DNA from: Chionoecetes opilio
Lineage: Eukaryota; Arthropoda; Malacostraca; Decapoda; Majidae
NCBI GenBank assembly: GCA_016584305.1
Contig: JACEEZ010017961.1
Location: 153,501 to 217,500, forward strand
Direction: 5' to 3'
Length of the DNA: 64,000 bases
Shown piece by piece: positions 32,408 to 42,884 of this stretch (its first letter is position 1; the number at the start of each line of letters is the position of its first letter). Under the pieces are notes generated by a model that did not search any database, had not been told where the DNA came from, and saw only the letters and a program-made list of their open reading frames with translations. The translations under genes were made by a program, and so were the position numbers.

Positions 32408-33082
32408 GCCCATATATATGACCTCAATGACCTGATAGGCCTCATACTTGGTATGTGAACTTTATTCATCATAACCAACAAATGATGTCAATTTCATGCG
32501 ATTCTGTGACCAAGGTGTCAGGAGGGTGTGTACACTTCACGTAGAATGCCCCTCTTATGGAATCCCCCAAAATCCTTTATAAAAATATAAAAAAAAAAAA
32601 ATAAAAAAAAAAAAAAAAAAAAAAAGCCTGGGTCGATTAGTGCCGTTGTTTTGAGGCTGCCGTTGTTTTAAATGCCGGTTAAACGAGGTTCTCCTGTACC
32701 AGTCCTGAACAGTCGTGGGCGAGTGTGCCAAATCCCTGATGTAGCGCCAGTCACTGTTTACCTCCCAACATAGGTAAACGGTCTGGTTGTGTTTGTGATT
32801 ATTTCTCATTTATTTCACAATTTTTCCTGCGTTTTTCCTATATTTTCACACCGTTGGGAAAATACCCTCGCTATAACGGACAATCGCCTTTAATGGACCA
32901 CTTCTCCCCCCTTTTAGTCCATTAAATCGAGGGTCGACTGTACTAGGATTTTTACACTTTTCATTAATACTATTGTTATTACTTACATTATCATTATTAT
33001 TTCTATAATCATTTTATACTGGAATATTAAATATGGTCTATACTCCACCAAAAAATGTAGCAAACATATAAAATTTGGAAAG

Positions 33083-33243
33083 TTATTGCTGGCCTAGGAA
33101 GACATGGAGGCAATGTATTGAAGAGGATCTGGCAGCATTAGGCATTGAAGAGGTTGAGGCAATGGATAGAGATGGTGGAAGCGTATCATCGCCTGTCTAA
33201 CCTCATACGATATTATGGGAAAATCTAACTTTAAACTGAAAGA
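33083..33243 (+). pseudogene. LINE family P C-terminal fragment
   Basis: Reads RKTWRQCIEEDLAALGIEEV-like sequence followed by the family 3' end, matching 21920-22085. 5'-truncated. Confidence 0.65.
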
Positions 33244-33773
33244 AGAAGATTATTGCCATCCAAATTACAACAGAAAATTATACCCTCAAGTTTCAGTTTT
33301 GTTGCTGGAGTGATATTGTTAGTGCAGTGGTTGAGGAAGAAACTGGTTGTGTATTATGACTTAGAAGCTGGTGGACGGAGAACAGAATCAATTTTAAGTG
33401 AGGAGTTAAGGAGTAGAATTGGGACTGAGTACATTAGTAAAGTGGTTTGGCTATGTGAAGAAAATTATGAATATGACTGAATACAGCATGTTCAAAATCC
33501 TCTGAAACTGATGGTCCACTGCCAATGCCACAGACCAATGGCATGAATGAATTCCATAGAAGATACCTAGAAACTATTTGGTGATGATACTCACAATGAA
33601 GTAACTGAAGCTAAAAATATATTTGAATTTACTCCTAATCTGATAAGTTTGTTTGATTTGGTTATAATAAAGAAAAATACAGGCAAACAACCAATACAGT
33701 GACTCAAACACATAAGGGGAAAAAGTGCAGGTGAGACAATGGCTCTGGGATGAGCTCAGAATATACAGTAAAC
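33244..33773. other. AT-rich spacer, no convincing gene
   Basis: The 75-residue frame at 33253-33480 has a short hydrophobic segment but no known motif, splice sites or relatives in the window. Nothing else is recognised before element H. Confidence 0.35.
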
Positions 33774-34586
33774 CCTCGATAAACCAAACCTCGTTAAACC
33801 GAATGCCGTGTTGCCTTCGAACATGCCTCTGATATACCGAACTCTAGTTCGGCATATGCGGCGATTGGTGAGCCGAGCGAACATGTTCAGCCCGTGCGTC
33901 TCAATTTACACTTAGCCCTCATTGTGTGCGGACTACTCAGTCGTGTGCTCTCTCATACCACGTGTTACAGTGTACTTATCTGCCTATGTACAGTACCTAC
34001 TTCCCTGTAGCTACTTACCTGCCTTCTTACCGAAACATACCTTGTACAAAATTATATTTTACTCTACAGTACTGTACGTAGTTAACTTTGGTTGAACACG
34101 TATGACCATATGATGCCCCTCATAAACCGAACAGAGTTCAGTTTATGATCGTCCTATAAACAGAACTACAGTACCCTCCCAACTTTTGCGCTTGCTTTAT
34201 TCACAAGGCATAGCGCTAAACTCAAGGATCACGAAACTCGGGTATTGAAAACCCTGTAAAAATGCTTATTTAGTCCGGTGCGAGGTGTAGTACCATATTT
34301 TACGGCTTATAAGACTCACGTTTTCCCCCAAAAAATACCCTGAAAAATACTAATGGTCTTCCAAGACGAATGGTGTAGTACTTCCTCAGTACTCAGTACC
34401 TCAGTACAGTCAAACCTCGATATAACGGACCTCGATTTAACGGACTTCGGATTTAACGGACTCCATTCACGAGACAAATTTGCGGGCAAGAATGGCATAT
34501 CAGACCGCTTATCGCCGCTGGAATCGTTAACTCTACATAATAACTCTACCCAGGCAGGCTATCGCTGCTATACACTTACTTATGTA

Positions 34587-34933
34587 CAGGAAAACTTCGT
34601 TTATCTTTTTTACATAACAAGGAACTGGCCAAGGGCACAACAAAAATGGGTAACACAAAGCCTGCTTAGTTGCCAGTCCCTATAAAGAAGACAGTAAGAG
34701 AATAAAATAAAAAAGAGGGGTGAGCCAATTTAGTTCGGGAGGTGTCTTGTTATTCTTCTTTTGAAAAGATGTAAGTCATAGGAAAGTGGAAAAATAGAAA
34801 CAGGAAGAGAGTTCCAGAGTTTACCAGTGAAAAAAAAAAAAAAGAAAAAAAAAAAAAAAGAAGCCTGAGTCGATTTGTGCCGTTGTTTTGAGGCTGCCGT
34901 TGTTTTGAATGCCGGTTAAATGAGGTTCTCCTG
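34587..34933. mobile_element. Family E element, copy E2, holding a LINE J end
   Basis: CAGGAAAACTTCGTTTATC after TA 34585-34586 and the inverse end before TA 34934-34935. Interior is mostly a minus-strand LINE J 3' fragment with its poly-T (34606-34611) plus A-rich DNA. Confidence 0.8.
34605..34832 (-). mobile_element. LINE family J 3' fragment
   Basis: Reverse complement of the 3' UTR seen at 46640-46845 and 54975-55170, including the AACTGGCCAAGGGCACAACA piece. Heavily 5'-truncated. Confidence 0.8.
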
Positions 34934-35204
34934 TATATTGTCAATCGTTGACAAGCATAACTAGCTAAAAATGTGCATGGATGCGTTCATGGTTGGCTCG
35001 TCGGAACTCATCAGACTCGTCGTCTGAGATCGACGGAAAAGGATCTAATGTGACGGCGCCTTTACACAAGTGTCCGCCAGTCGGAGCGCGTGGTACATAT
35101 ATGACAGTCAGAGCACTTGTTTACAAGCTCAGTTTAAGCTGTTTTCGGCTGTTTTCCGTTGTTTTATATGCTTATTTAGACTTGTTCAGTGCAGTGAAGT
35201 CATT

Positions 35205-35480
35205 ATGGCATCGAAACAGAAGGGAAGTGACAAAAGGAAGCGTGTGAATCTAAGTATTGCAGAGAAATTAGAACTCATTAAGAAGGTGGAGTCTGGTGTT
35301 TCTGTCGCCCGGGTGTGTGTCGAGTATGGTGTAAAGAAACAAACAGTGAGTGATATTCGCAAGGCTAAGGACAAACTCAGAGAATATGCTGTGAAATTCA
35401 ATGTTGATGCAAGTAAGGATAGGAAAGGATCATGTCATCATGTGTACATGGGTAACTTGTGTCTTATAATTATGTCTTAA
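35205..35480 (+). pseudogene. pogo/Tigger transposase N-terminus (CENP-B-type helix-turn-helix)
   Basis: ATG 35205 begins MASKQKGSDKRKRVNLSIAE, then KLELIKKVESGVSVARVCVE and YGVKKQTVSDIRKAKDKLRE. This is the first, psq-type helix-turn-helix of a CENP-B/pogo transposase, which binds the element's ends. At about 35435 coding homology ceases and the frame runs on into G-element end DNA to a stop at 35478-35480. The second helix-turn-helix and the DDD catalytic domain are deleted. G2 is thus a direct deletion product of an autonomous pogo-type element, which supports assigning family G (and by resemblance E, F, H) to the pogo group. Confidence 0.8.
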
Positions 35481-35595
35481 CGACAACACTGCTGCTGCCG
35501 TGGCCACGCTGCGCTGCCAGGCGTGGATGAGCGCCTTGCTTGTATTTTTATCTACTTACTCATATGTATGAATAATAGCCATTAAAATGCGATTA

Positions 35596-36368
35596 CAGGG
35601 AGGTCCCGTTATACGAGCATTCGGTATACGAGAATCCGATGATACGAGACGTGTAAATTAGGGTTTATTTTCAATATACGAGATCGAAAATCCAATGCTA
35701 CGACATTCAAACTGGGGTGAGTAAAATTGACAAGTTCAAAATACGCACCCTACCACTCCTAGGCTGGACAAAGGGGGATTTGGTTGACCCCAGTCAGGTC
35801 ACCCCTAGCAAGCCTTGACCTGAAGGGTAATTAAGCATATGGCGCGGCCTGACATTTAGGGGTAATTAGCCAGGTGTGCGGCTCCAACCTTGGGACCGCA
35901 GTCAGGTCACCCCTAGCAAGGCGTGACCTGAAGAGTAATTAAGCATATGGTGCGGCCTGATCCTTAGGGGTAATTAGCCAGGTGTGCTGCCCCAACCTTG
36001 GGACCACTACACTACCCTCTTAAATTGTATCACGCGGCGTCCCCTACAGTTCAACGTCTTTTTTGCTTGTTATGCATGTTTTATGTTTAATTAATGTGCA
36101 GTTATGTTATTTTGTGTGCTATTTTCTCTTTCAGAATGCTTTTTCTACAGAATAGGTAGTACAGTGTGGGTAATATAGACGCTGTGTGTTTGTTGTGTTT
36201 GCTATAGTTTATTTTAGCTTGAAAACCTTTTTTTTTTTTTTTTTTTAAATTGATGGTCCTGGAACCAAACCTATATTTTACCATTAGTTATGTGTTTCGT
36301 TATATGAGATTTCGCTTTACGAGTATGCCAGGTGGTACCTAACTGCTCGTATCTTTGGGACCTCCCTG
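35596..36368 (+). mobile_element. Family A element, copy A6
   Basis: TA 35594-35595 and 36369-36370. The same target is intact in G3 (about 30025) and G1 (about 14480). Two 107-bp units. No coding capacity. Confidence 0.95.
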
Positions 36369-37242
36369 TATATGTCTACATTCACCTAGAATAATGGTAT
36401 TTCATAGCATACCAAGCAGTAATGAGCGAGCCTGGAGACTTACTACCTCTCCTAGTACCACTCCCGTGCAGTCATGGGCGAGCTTGCTATGTAGCACCAG
36501 TCACTGTTTACCTTCCAACATAGCTACACGGTCTGGTTGTGTTTGTGATTAATTCTCATTTATTACACAGTGTGCAGGAGCATACCAAATCCAGCATTTA
36601 GCGCCAGTCACTGTTAACCTCCCAACATAGCTACACGGTCTGCTTGTGTTTGTGATTATTTCTATTTTATTTCACAAATTTTCCTGTGTTTTACCTATAT
36701 TTTTCCACCCTTGGGAAAATACCCTCGCTATAACGGACAATCAGCTTTAACGGACCACTCCTCCCCCCCTTTAGTCCGTTATTTTGAGGTTTGACTGTAC
36801 TTACCTGTTACAATTATTTCAAATAACATAAGACATTCAAATCAACTACGTAATCTGTCCTCACGCTGGTATGTTTACATTCCCCCATTTGGCGGCAGAT
36901 TGCCGCGATTGCCGCCAACATCTATCTATCAACACCATCTATCGTCTGCTAGTGTTGATGTATCATTTACCACTAGGCTGTCACACGTATCTTAAGCTCT
37001 GTTCAGTCCTGGAAATTATCACCCATGGCGAATTCATCTAAATGATTTACTAATACTATCGCATACAAGCTAAAAGTTATACGATACGCCAAAGAAAATG
37101 GAAACAGACCAACAGAAAGACACTTTTGGATCACTGTTGGGAGAAGCGGTGGCCGAGTGGTCCGCGCCGAGCACATGGCTGGCGACTGGCTGACAGACGA
37201 CAGTGACTGTGCGGTGATGTAAACAAAGGGCATTACCTCCCC

Positions 37243-37449
37243 TGTAAACGCAGTACCCTCACGCTTACTAATCTCTTTTTTGAGGGCTGGGAAAGTGATT
37301 GATGGTGTTCATCTGTCAGACTATGTCCTCCGGATGTTGGACTCTGGATCTATTCCTCGTTACATTGAAAAATGTAAGGAAATAGGGAATATAGATCCAT
37401 ATAACATAACGCGGCAGAAATGGAAGGACATCAATCACGACTTTGCTTA
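37243..37449 (+). pseudogene. Unidentified coding fragment inside F1
   Basis: One plus-strand frame reads RLLISFLRAGKVIDGVHLSD, then YVLRMLDSGSIPRYIEKCKE and ITRQKWKDINHDFA before a TAG. Composition and continuity look like real protein, while the flanks do not. It may be part of the family F transposase gene or a captured host exon. No domain is recognised. Confidence 0.4.
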
Positions 37450-37867
37450 GTGGCGATCCTCCATACCAGTCTTATTACGCCAGTGATATATACCACTACC
37501 TTGTGAGCTTGAAAAGTATATTCAATCACTCTACCCATGTCTACAATTCTTAAAGACTAGTCAATTTGCACTGTAGCTTAGTACACAGCTTAAGCACTGC
37601 AAACGTAGTAATAATAATGAGCTGCAGCTACTGTGTACGTGAGAGGAACGGTGACTGTGGTGTGCGGGAGTGGAGGCCGGCGGAGAGAGCCTCGCCCAGT
37701 CGTTTACACAATCAGTGAGTACTGAGGGTGGCGCGCTTGCTTATACCCCGATTGACGATGATATTTATTTAGTTAATGCTAATTTATGCATGGTGCTAAT
37801 TCATTTATCAGAAAACGAAATATATCAATGGAAAGCTAATCCAATTTCGCTTCTACTAATGCAGCCC

Positions 37868-37986
37868 TTTAACTCTTATAAAAATCCTGCTTGCGCCACC
37901 ACGGGCGAGGGTCAACCATTACAGCCCTTGAGTGCAGGGCCTACCATCCCACCCCTGGAGGTCAATGCCAAACGGCGCTATAGGCG

Positions 37987-38019
<33 letters not shown>

Positions 38020-38022
38020 AAA
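37868..38022 (+). mobile_element. SINE copy S4, 3' part
   Basis: Body words AAAAATCCTGCTTGCGCCAC and CCTACCATCC match other copies; ends in a mixed (CA)n and poly-A tail (37989-38022). Head missing. Inside F1. Confidence 0.75.
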
Positions 38023-38208
38023 AGTGTTTGAAACAGCGCGAAACTCGGGGAGAAAATGCGCGAAAGTCGGGATGGTAAGAATTTAGGACTCAGCGCGAAA
38101 CTCGAGGATCGCGAAACTCGCATAGCGTGAAACTCGGGAGGGTACTGTATAGGATACTGCGATCGACCCTTGCCCCCAATTGGTTCGGTTTATCGAGGGT
38201 TTACTGTA

Positions 38209-38686
38209 AGACAACAAAACACCCAAATCCATAAGGTGAATGATAAATCTGTTCAACTTCTCTTCACATATCATAGTTTTTATCAATGGTTAGAAAATGT
38301 GAGTTTAAACCATAATAAAAACCACTACTCATACATTAAGTATCAAAATGAAAGTGCTGATAAAAGAAATTTATCAGTAATGTGATAATTTTACCCATTT
38401 TTGCAATGTTTGGAAGCAAATACATGTTGCTCGGGAGTCGGGATTCATGGCTGTAATTTACATAGTACAATAGCACTGATGTAAGGTTCGAAGTGACATA
38501 TCAAAGCTTGGTGCAACACAACAAGTGAGGGTAACTATACAAGTGAGTACAATGGCTATGATGGATAATGGCCAGGACTTTAATACTATGATGCAAGCCC
38601 AGGAATGAAGGATGCTGTTATGACTATTACATTGGATGCTGGCATAGGCTACACCATCATGCCATAGGAATGTCACTATTACACAC
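38209..38686. other. Intron sequence, no feature seen
   Basis: AT-rich sequence between element H and the host exon at 38687. Nothing recognised. Confidence 0.4.
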
Positions 38687-38848
38687 CTGCAATCACACTG
38701 AACCTAGGTTTGGGACGGATGGCATCAGGGGGGTCCTGGGGCAGAATAGAAAGACCCCTGTGGGAGGTCATGCCCTGCAAGCCCTTATACTTCATCTTCA
38801 CGGCTCCTTGGGAAACATAGCCCAGCTGGCCTGGCCCAAAGTATGCCT
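38687..38848 (-). CDS. Host gene exon 3
   Basis: Minus strand. Acceptor GTTGATGTCCCTCAG, donor GCAG|GTGTGT. Length 162 bp: two bases complete a Glu codon, 53 codons, one base over (phase 1/1). The peptide includes AYFGPGQLGYVSQGAVKMKY, then GMTSHRGLSILPQDPPDAIR and PKPRFSVIA. The frame is open across the full piece while the other two minus-strand frames are closed by stops. It connects in phase to the exon at 48223-48316 upstream and that at 29107-29211 downstream. It contains Gly/Pro and basic residues with no recognised domain. Confidence 0.65.
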
Positions 38849-40127
38849 CTGAGGGACATCAACATGGCCAAGATTAATGTCACTTCTCAATGGGAAACTT
38901 GGCACTTGATTACTTTTCCTTTTATCTCTTGTGATCTTGTGCTGTCTGCAACTGTGTGCTGTCTGTACTTACTGTGTTCATTAGTTAATGTGTCCTGTGA
39001 TCCTGTTCTTATACTGAGTCTTGATCTTGTTTTGACTCTTATTTATCCTCATTATTGTCTATGTTGTGTTACCCTGTCTTGTTATTTGATTTATGGCAGT
39101 GTTGTGTGACAATGTATTACATATCAATGCCTATACCATTCTGACCCTTAGGTGTTGCTTGTCACCCTGTGCTGTTATGATGTTTATGTGATGGTCTGTT
39201 GGTTTGTGCTCTATAATATATACCGCACTAGTTTGTGTTATCTGTTGTCGTATGTATTCTATGACTCGCTTGGTTGCGTAATACCCAGTAGTTTAGTCAC
39301 TGAGAAATTGATCTGAGCTAGCATGCGGGAGAATAAGAGAGTGGTTAGGATTTAACAGGTGATAGAACAAGCAAGGCACTACCACCACATTTTCAACACC
39401 ACACTTAATGCCTTCATTATTGAAGATGTGAAAACATTTGACAGGTAAAACTTTTCCCTCTTTCTTTCCCTCACTGTATCACTTTTTGACAGAGGAACCT
39501 AAAGGAAATCAGATATGAAAGGTCAGTACCAGTCAGTGGCTGTGACCAGTGGTGGGCATGGTTCTGCTTACCATTAATTAGTGAAGCAAACATTTTCTTT
39601 AACAGATTAATGTTTTGAATAATTTTGAGAACCATTGGGAGATTAATTATCTTCTACTAAATTCAGTCTTACTAACTTCAAGTTCGTTAATGGTAAAATC
39701 ATACATGTTTGTTCTAGTCAGTTATTGATAACCTCAGCATTCAAACCCTGGTCGCTCACTGCCTGCAAATTCATGTCACCGCTTCTTTCAAAAAATCATC
39801 TCTCATGTTCGTTTCAAACAAGGGACTATCAATAAATAAGTCACATAAGAATTAATACATAAGAAAAAAAATGAAAAGTTATATACAATTGATAATAGTT
39901 CTGGAATAAGTAATAATGCTAGAGGCAAGTTGGCTGCCATTACCCAGTGTATGCTGGGTGGAAAAATTTGCCAAATCCCAATAGACCCAGGTAACATCCC
40001 TCCCATGGTTCTTCTACAGCTACCCACTATGCAGAACCACCTGTGGGCAGGCTAAGGACAAAGACCTATGACATCCAGTCTGGTTAACAAATCTACAAAA
40101 CAAAATATTAATGGTATGTAAAGTAAT
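38849..40127. other. Intron sequence, no gene or repeat recognised
   Basis: About 1.3 kb of T-rich single-copy-looking sequence. The 88-residue frame at 38843-39109 and the 74-residue frame at 39803-40027 lack recognisable motifs. Confidence 0.4.
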
Positions 40128-40130
40128 AAT

Positions 40131-40432
40131 CCTGCAAGTAGCATGCTCGGTGTGCCGAGTTCGATCCCCGAGGGGTAGCTAAATCTTTCTGCAATTGTCG
40201 AGCTGCCAAAGATCACTCACTGACTGCCCATAAACTCCACCTTCGACGGCGAGTGCATCAGAGGACACAGTGGGCAGCATGAGCCACTAATCATAAGCAC
40301 CACTATACAAATCCTGCCTGCGCCACCATGGGCAAGGGCCAACCATCACATCCCTCAAGTGAACCTCCAGAACCTACCATCCGAGCCCTGGAGGTCATAC
40401 TGCCTACAGGTGCTATAGGCCTGTGGTTGGTG
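40131..40432 (+). mobile_element. SINE copy S5
   Basis: B-box-like GAGTTCGATCCCC at about 40159, then the shared body (CTTTCTGCAATTGTCGAG, TTCGACGGCGAGTGCATCAG, CCTGCCTGCGCCACC) and end (CCTACCATCCGAGCCCTGG, GGTGCTATAGGC). The upstream A box is degraded, and there is no long A-tail. Confidence 0.75.
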
Positions 40433-40489
40433 GCAATCTGCCGAGCCTCCGAGGCAAAACGTAAACATTACAGCGTGAAGAGTGTGGCA

Positions 40490-40800
40490 GATATGAGCAG
40501 GAGAGAAGTAGGCTGATACAGTCCATATTAGGAGTGATAGGAGACAGTGAATGGGATAGAAGGATATACGAGGTGGATGGGGGAATCCTTACTGTGCTAG
40601 GGCTGTATGGGAGTAATGAAGAGAGAAGGAAAATAGTTGAAATAACTAAGGTGTTTTTAAAGCAGGCTTGGGAAAAAAAGATTGCGAGGGGATGTTGAAG
40701 ACGTATAGGAGGATAGTTGATAGGAGAGACTTATTCCTGTGTATATACTGCCTTGTTGTGCCCCTTCTCTCCCACAGGTGGCAGGGAAAGAAAGGGCTAC
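40490..40800 (+). pseudogene. LINE family T C-terminal fragment
   Basis: Reading ILTVLGLYGSNEERRKIVEI then TKVFLKQAWE resembles the fragment in element U (VLGLYGDRKETESIV). 3' UTR follows to about 40800. Truncated on the 5' side. Confidence 0.5.
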
Positions 40801-40914
40801 AGAGTGACATAGAGAGAAGATATGTATTAAGCTCAAGCTCGAGCTTGACAGACGACCTACAAAGCGGTCCTAAGCAGAAGAGGTCACAAGAAGAAAAATT
40901 GAGGACAGAATAGT

Positions 40915-40995
40915 TGATTTGAATGTCTTATGGTATTTGAAATACTTGTAACAGGTAAGTACTGAGGTACTGAGTACTGAGGAAGTACTCAAGTT
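40915..40995 (-). mobile_element. Family F internal fragment
   Basis: Reverse complement of the F sequence around 58895-58965 (AAATACTTGTAACAGGTAAG and the repeated AGTACTGAGG words). Neither terminus of F is present here. Confidence 0.65.
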
Positions 40996-41215
40996 GTGTG
41001 TTGTGCAGCGCAGCACCGTGCAGTGCGGGTAAGGGCGGAATTGCCTTGCTTTCGGATCGCCAGATCGTGTTGTATGAATACGAATAGTGTTGTGTGGATG
41101 AAGTGGGTTGTTCAGACCCCAACCGTGTTGTACGAGGATCGTTTTGTATGAACCCGTGTTGTACAAGGATGCAGTGTATAACCCCTATACACACCAAGAG
41201 GGCCCCTGACAAGTA

Positions 41216-41453
41216 AGGAGGGTATAACAAGGTACGACGATGTAATGTGAATGCTACATAGGTACTAAAGGTGTAGAATAGTGGTAAAAATGTCTAAAGC
41301 ATGAGATAACATGATCACCTCTACTCAGACGTCGACTTATGTCGACACAGCTCACTTTCATCTGCCCTCTTTAGAGTCATACACACGAAGATCACCTCTT
41401 ATATTGTATGAAAAGGAAGGATATAACAAGGTAAGACAATGTTGTTTTGATGT
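41216..41453 (+). repeat. Satellite unit of roughly 190-200 bp, left part of a split array
   Basis: The word ATAACAAGGTAMGACRATGT recurs at about 41223 and 41421, with matching sequence in between (ATACACACGAAGATCACCTC). The array continues after F2 at 44599. Confidence 0.65.
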
Positions 41454-41697
41454 ACAGTACCGTCCCAAGTTTCACGCTTGCTTTCTTCCGAAGGCATAGC
41501 GCTAAACTCGAGGATCGAGAAACTCGGTGTATTGAAAACAATGAAAAAATGCTTTTTTATTCCGGTGTAAGGTTTACGGCTCATAAGAAGCACTTTTCCC
41601 CCCCAAAAATACCCTGAAAAATACTAATGGTCTACCAAGACGAATGTTGTAGTACTTCTTCGGTACTCAGTACCTCAGTACTTACCTGTTACAAGTA

Positions 41698-42470
41698 CAG
41701 GGAGGTCCCGTTTTACGAGCATTCGGTATACGAGAATCCGATGATACGAGATATGTAAATTAGGGTCTATTTTCAATATACGAGATCGAAAATCCAATGC
41801 TACGACATTCAAACTGGGGTGAGTAAAATTATCAAGTTCAAAATATGCGCCCTACCACTCCCAGGCTGGACAAAGGGGGATTTGGTTGACCCCAGTCAGG
41901 TCACCCCTAGCAAGCCTTGACCTGAAGGGTAATTAAGCATTTGGCGCGGCCTGACATTTAGGGGTAATTAGCCAGGTGTGCGGCTCCAACCTTGGGACCG
42001 CAGTCAGGTCACCCCTAGCAAGGCGTGACCTGAAGGGTAATTAAGCATATGGCAAGGTCTGATCCTTAGGTGTAATAAGACAGGTGTGCTGCCCCAACCT
42101 TGGGACCACTACACTACCCTCTCTTGTATCACGCGGGGTCTCCTACAGTACAACGTCTTTTTTGCTTGTTATGCATGTTTTATGTTTAATTAATGTGCAC
42201 TTATGTTATTTTGTGTGCTATTTTCTCTTTCAGAATGCTTTTTCTACAGAATAGGTAGTACAGTGTGGGTAATATAGACGCTGTGTGTTTTGTTGTGTTT
42301 GCTATAGTTTATTTTAGCTTGAAAAGCACGTCTTTTTTTTTCTTTTTTTAATTGATGGTCCTGGAACCAAACCTATATTTTACCATTAGTTATGTGTTTC
42401 GTTATACGAGATTTCGCTTTACGAGTATGCCAGGTGGAACCTAACTGCTCATATCTTCGGGACCTCCCTG
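41698..42470 (+). mobile_element. Family A element, copy A7
   Basis: TA 41696-41697 and 42471-42472. The uninterrupted target is in F3 at about 58930-58945 (ACAAGTATTTCAAATACC). Two 107-bp units. No coding capacity. Confidence 0.95.
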
Positions 42471-42884
42471 TATTTCAAATACCATAAGACATTCGAATCA
42501 ACTACGTAATTTGTCCTCATGCTGTTATGTTTACATTCCGCCTTTTGGCAGGAGATTGCCGCGATTACTGCCAACAGCGCCATCTATCGTCTGCTAATGT
42601 TGATGTATCATTTACCACCAGGCTGAGCCTGTCACATGTATCAAAAGCTCTTTTCAGGCCTGAAAATTATCACCCATGGCGAATTCATCAAAACTTTTTA
42701 CTAATACACACGAACCACATTTTCCCAGACCTCCATTTCCCGTTATCGGATTTTCCGGACAAAATCCGAGGTCCGGGGATATGTCAGAGTCCCGGACAAA
42801 TGCCTGGTCCAGTCCGTGAATCGACAAAATTGTCCAGCAGTCCGAGCGTCTCCTGTCACCCCTGGTCAGTGTCCGCGCCTCCTG

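Larger units (their letters stand above)
30207..32552. mobile_element. Foldback DNA transposon M, 4-bp target duplication
   Basis: 27-bp terminal inverted repeats begin GGGGCATTCTACGTGAAGTG at 30207 and end in the inverse at 32552. The 4-bp TCTT at 30203-30206 and 32553-32556 is the target duplication; removing M plus one TCTT leaves a continuous E1. Most of M is an inverted repeat of two 861-bp arms around a 325-bp centre. It carries a gene of a DDE-transposase-like family whose 3' part is present twice, in opposite directions. The superfamily is not settled: a 4-bp duplication with GGGG termini does not fit Tc1/mariner, hAT or piggyBac. Confidence 0.85.
30123..32696. mobile_element. Family E Tigger-like element, copy E1, holding M
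   Basis: Left end CAGGAGAACCTCGTTTATCC after TA 30121-30122; inverse right end followed by TA 32697-32698. The same target in G1 (about 14385) and G2 (about 36455) is uninterrupted (CCTAGTACCACTCC). Without M it is about 0.23 kb, with a T/A-rich run at 32580-32625. Confidence 0.85.
29309..32940. mobile_element. Family G Tigger-like element, copy G3, holding E1 and M
   Basis: Left end CAGTCTACCCTCGATTTAAA after TA 29307-29308; inverse right end finishing at 32940 with TA 32941-32942. AACGGAC-type words recur at the left (29330-29360) and right (32870-32890). It contains E1 (30123-32696), which contains M. Without these, G3 would be about 1.06 kb. The microsatellite-like CTGCTGCTGCTGCTGCCGCG lies at about 29928-29948. 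Confidence 0.85.
34407..36797 (+). mobile_element. Family G Tigger-like element, copy G2, with part of its transposase
   Basis: Left end CAGTCAAACCTCGATATAAC after TA 34405-34406; inverse right end before TA 36798-36799. The same target is uninterrupted in F2 (41680) and F3 (58914). TTTAACGGAC words recur beside the left end. It keeps the first ~75 codons of the transposase gene (35205-) and contains E2 and A6. Confidence 0.9.
34169..38147. mobile_element. Family F Tigger-like element, copy F1, holding G2
   Basis: Left end CAGTACCCTCCCAACTTTTG after TA 34167-34168; inverse right end before TA 38148-38149. GCGAAACTCG words recur four times near the right end (38035-38140). It contains G2, a short transposase-like reading near 37070-37135, an unidentified coding fragment (37243-37449) and SINE S4. 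Confidence 0.85.
33776..38206. mobile_element. TA-flanked Tigger-like element H, outermost of a four-level nest
   Basis: Left end CAGTAAACCCTCGATAAACC after TA 33774-33775; inverse right end followed by TA 38207-38208. AAACCGAA words recur on the left (33795-33830, 34125-34160). Its own sequence is only about 450 bp; the remainder is element F1 and what F1 contains. No transposase. Confidence 0.85.

Noticed and set aside
33253..33480. 75-residue frame with a hydrophobic stretch
   Set aside because: Could be real, but no splice sites, relatives or motif support it.
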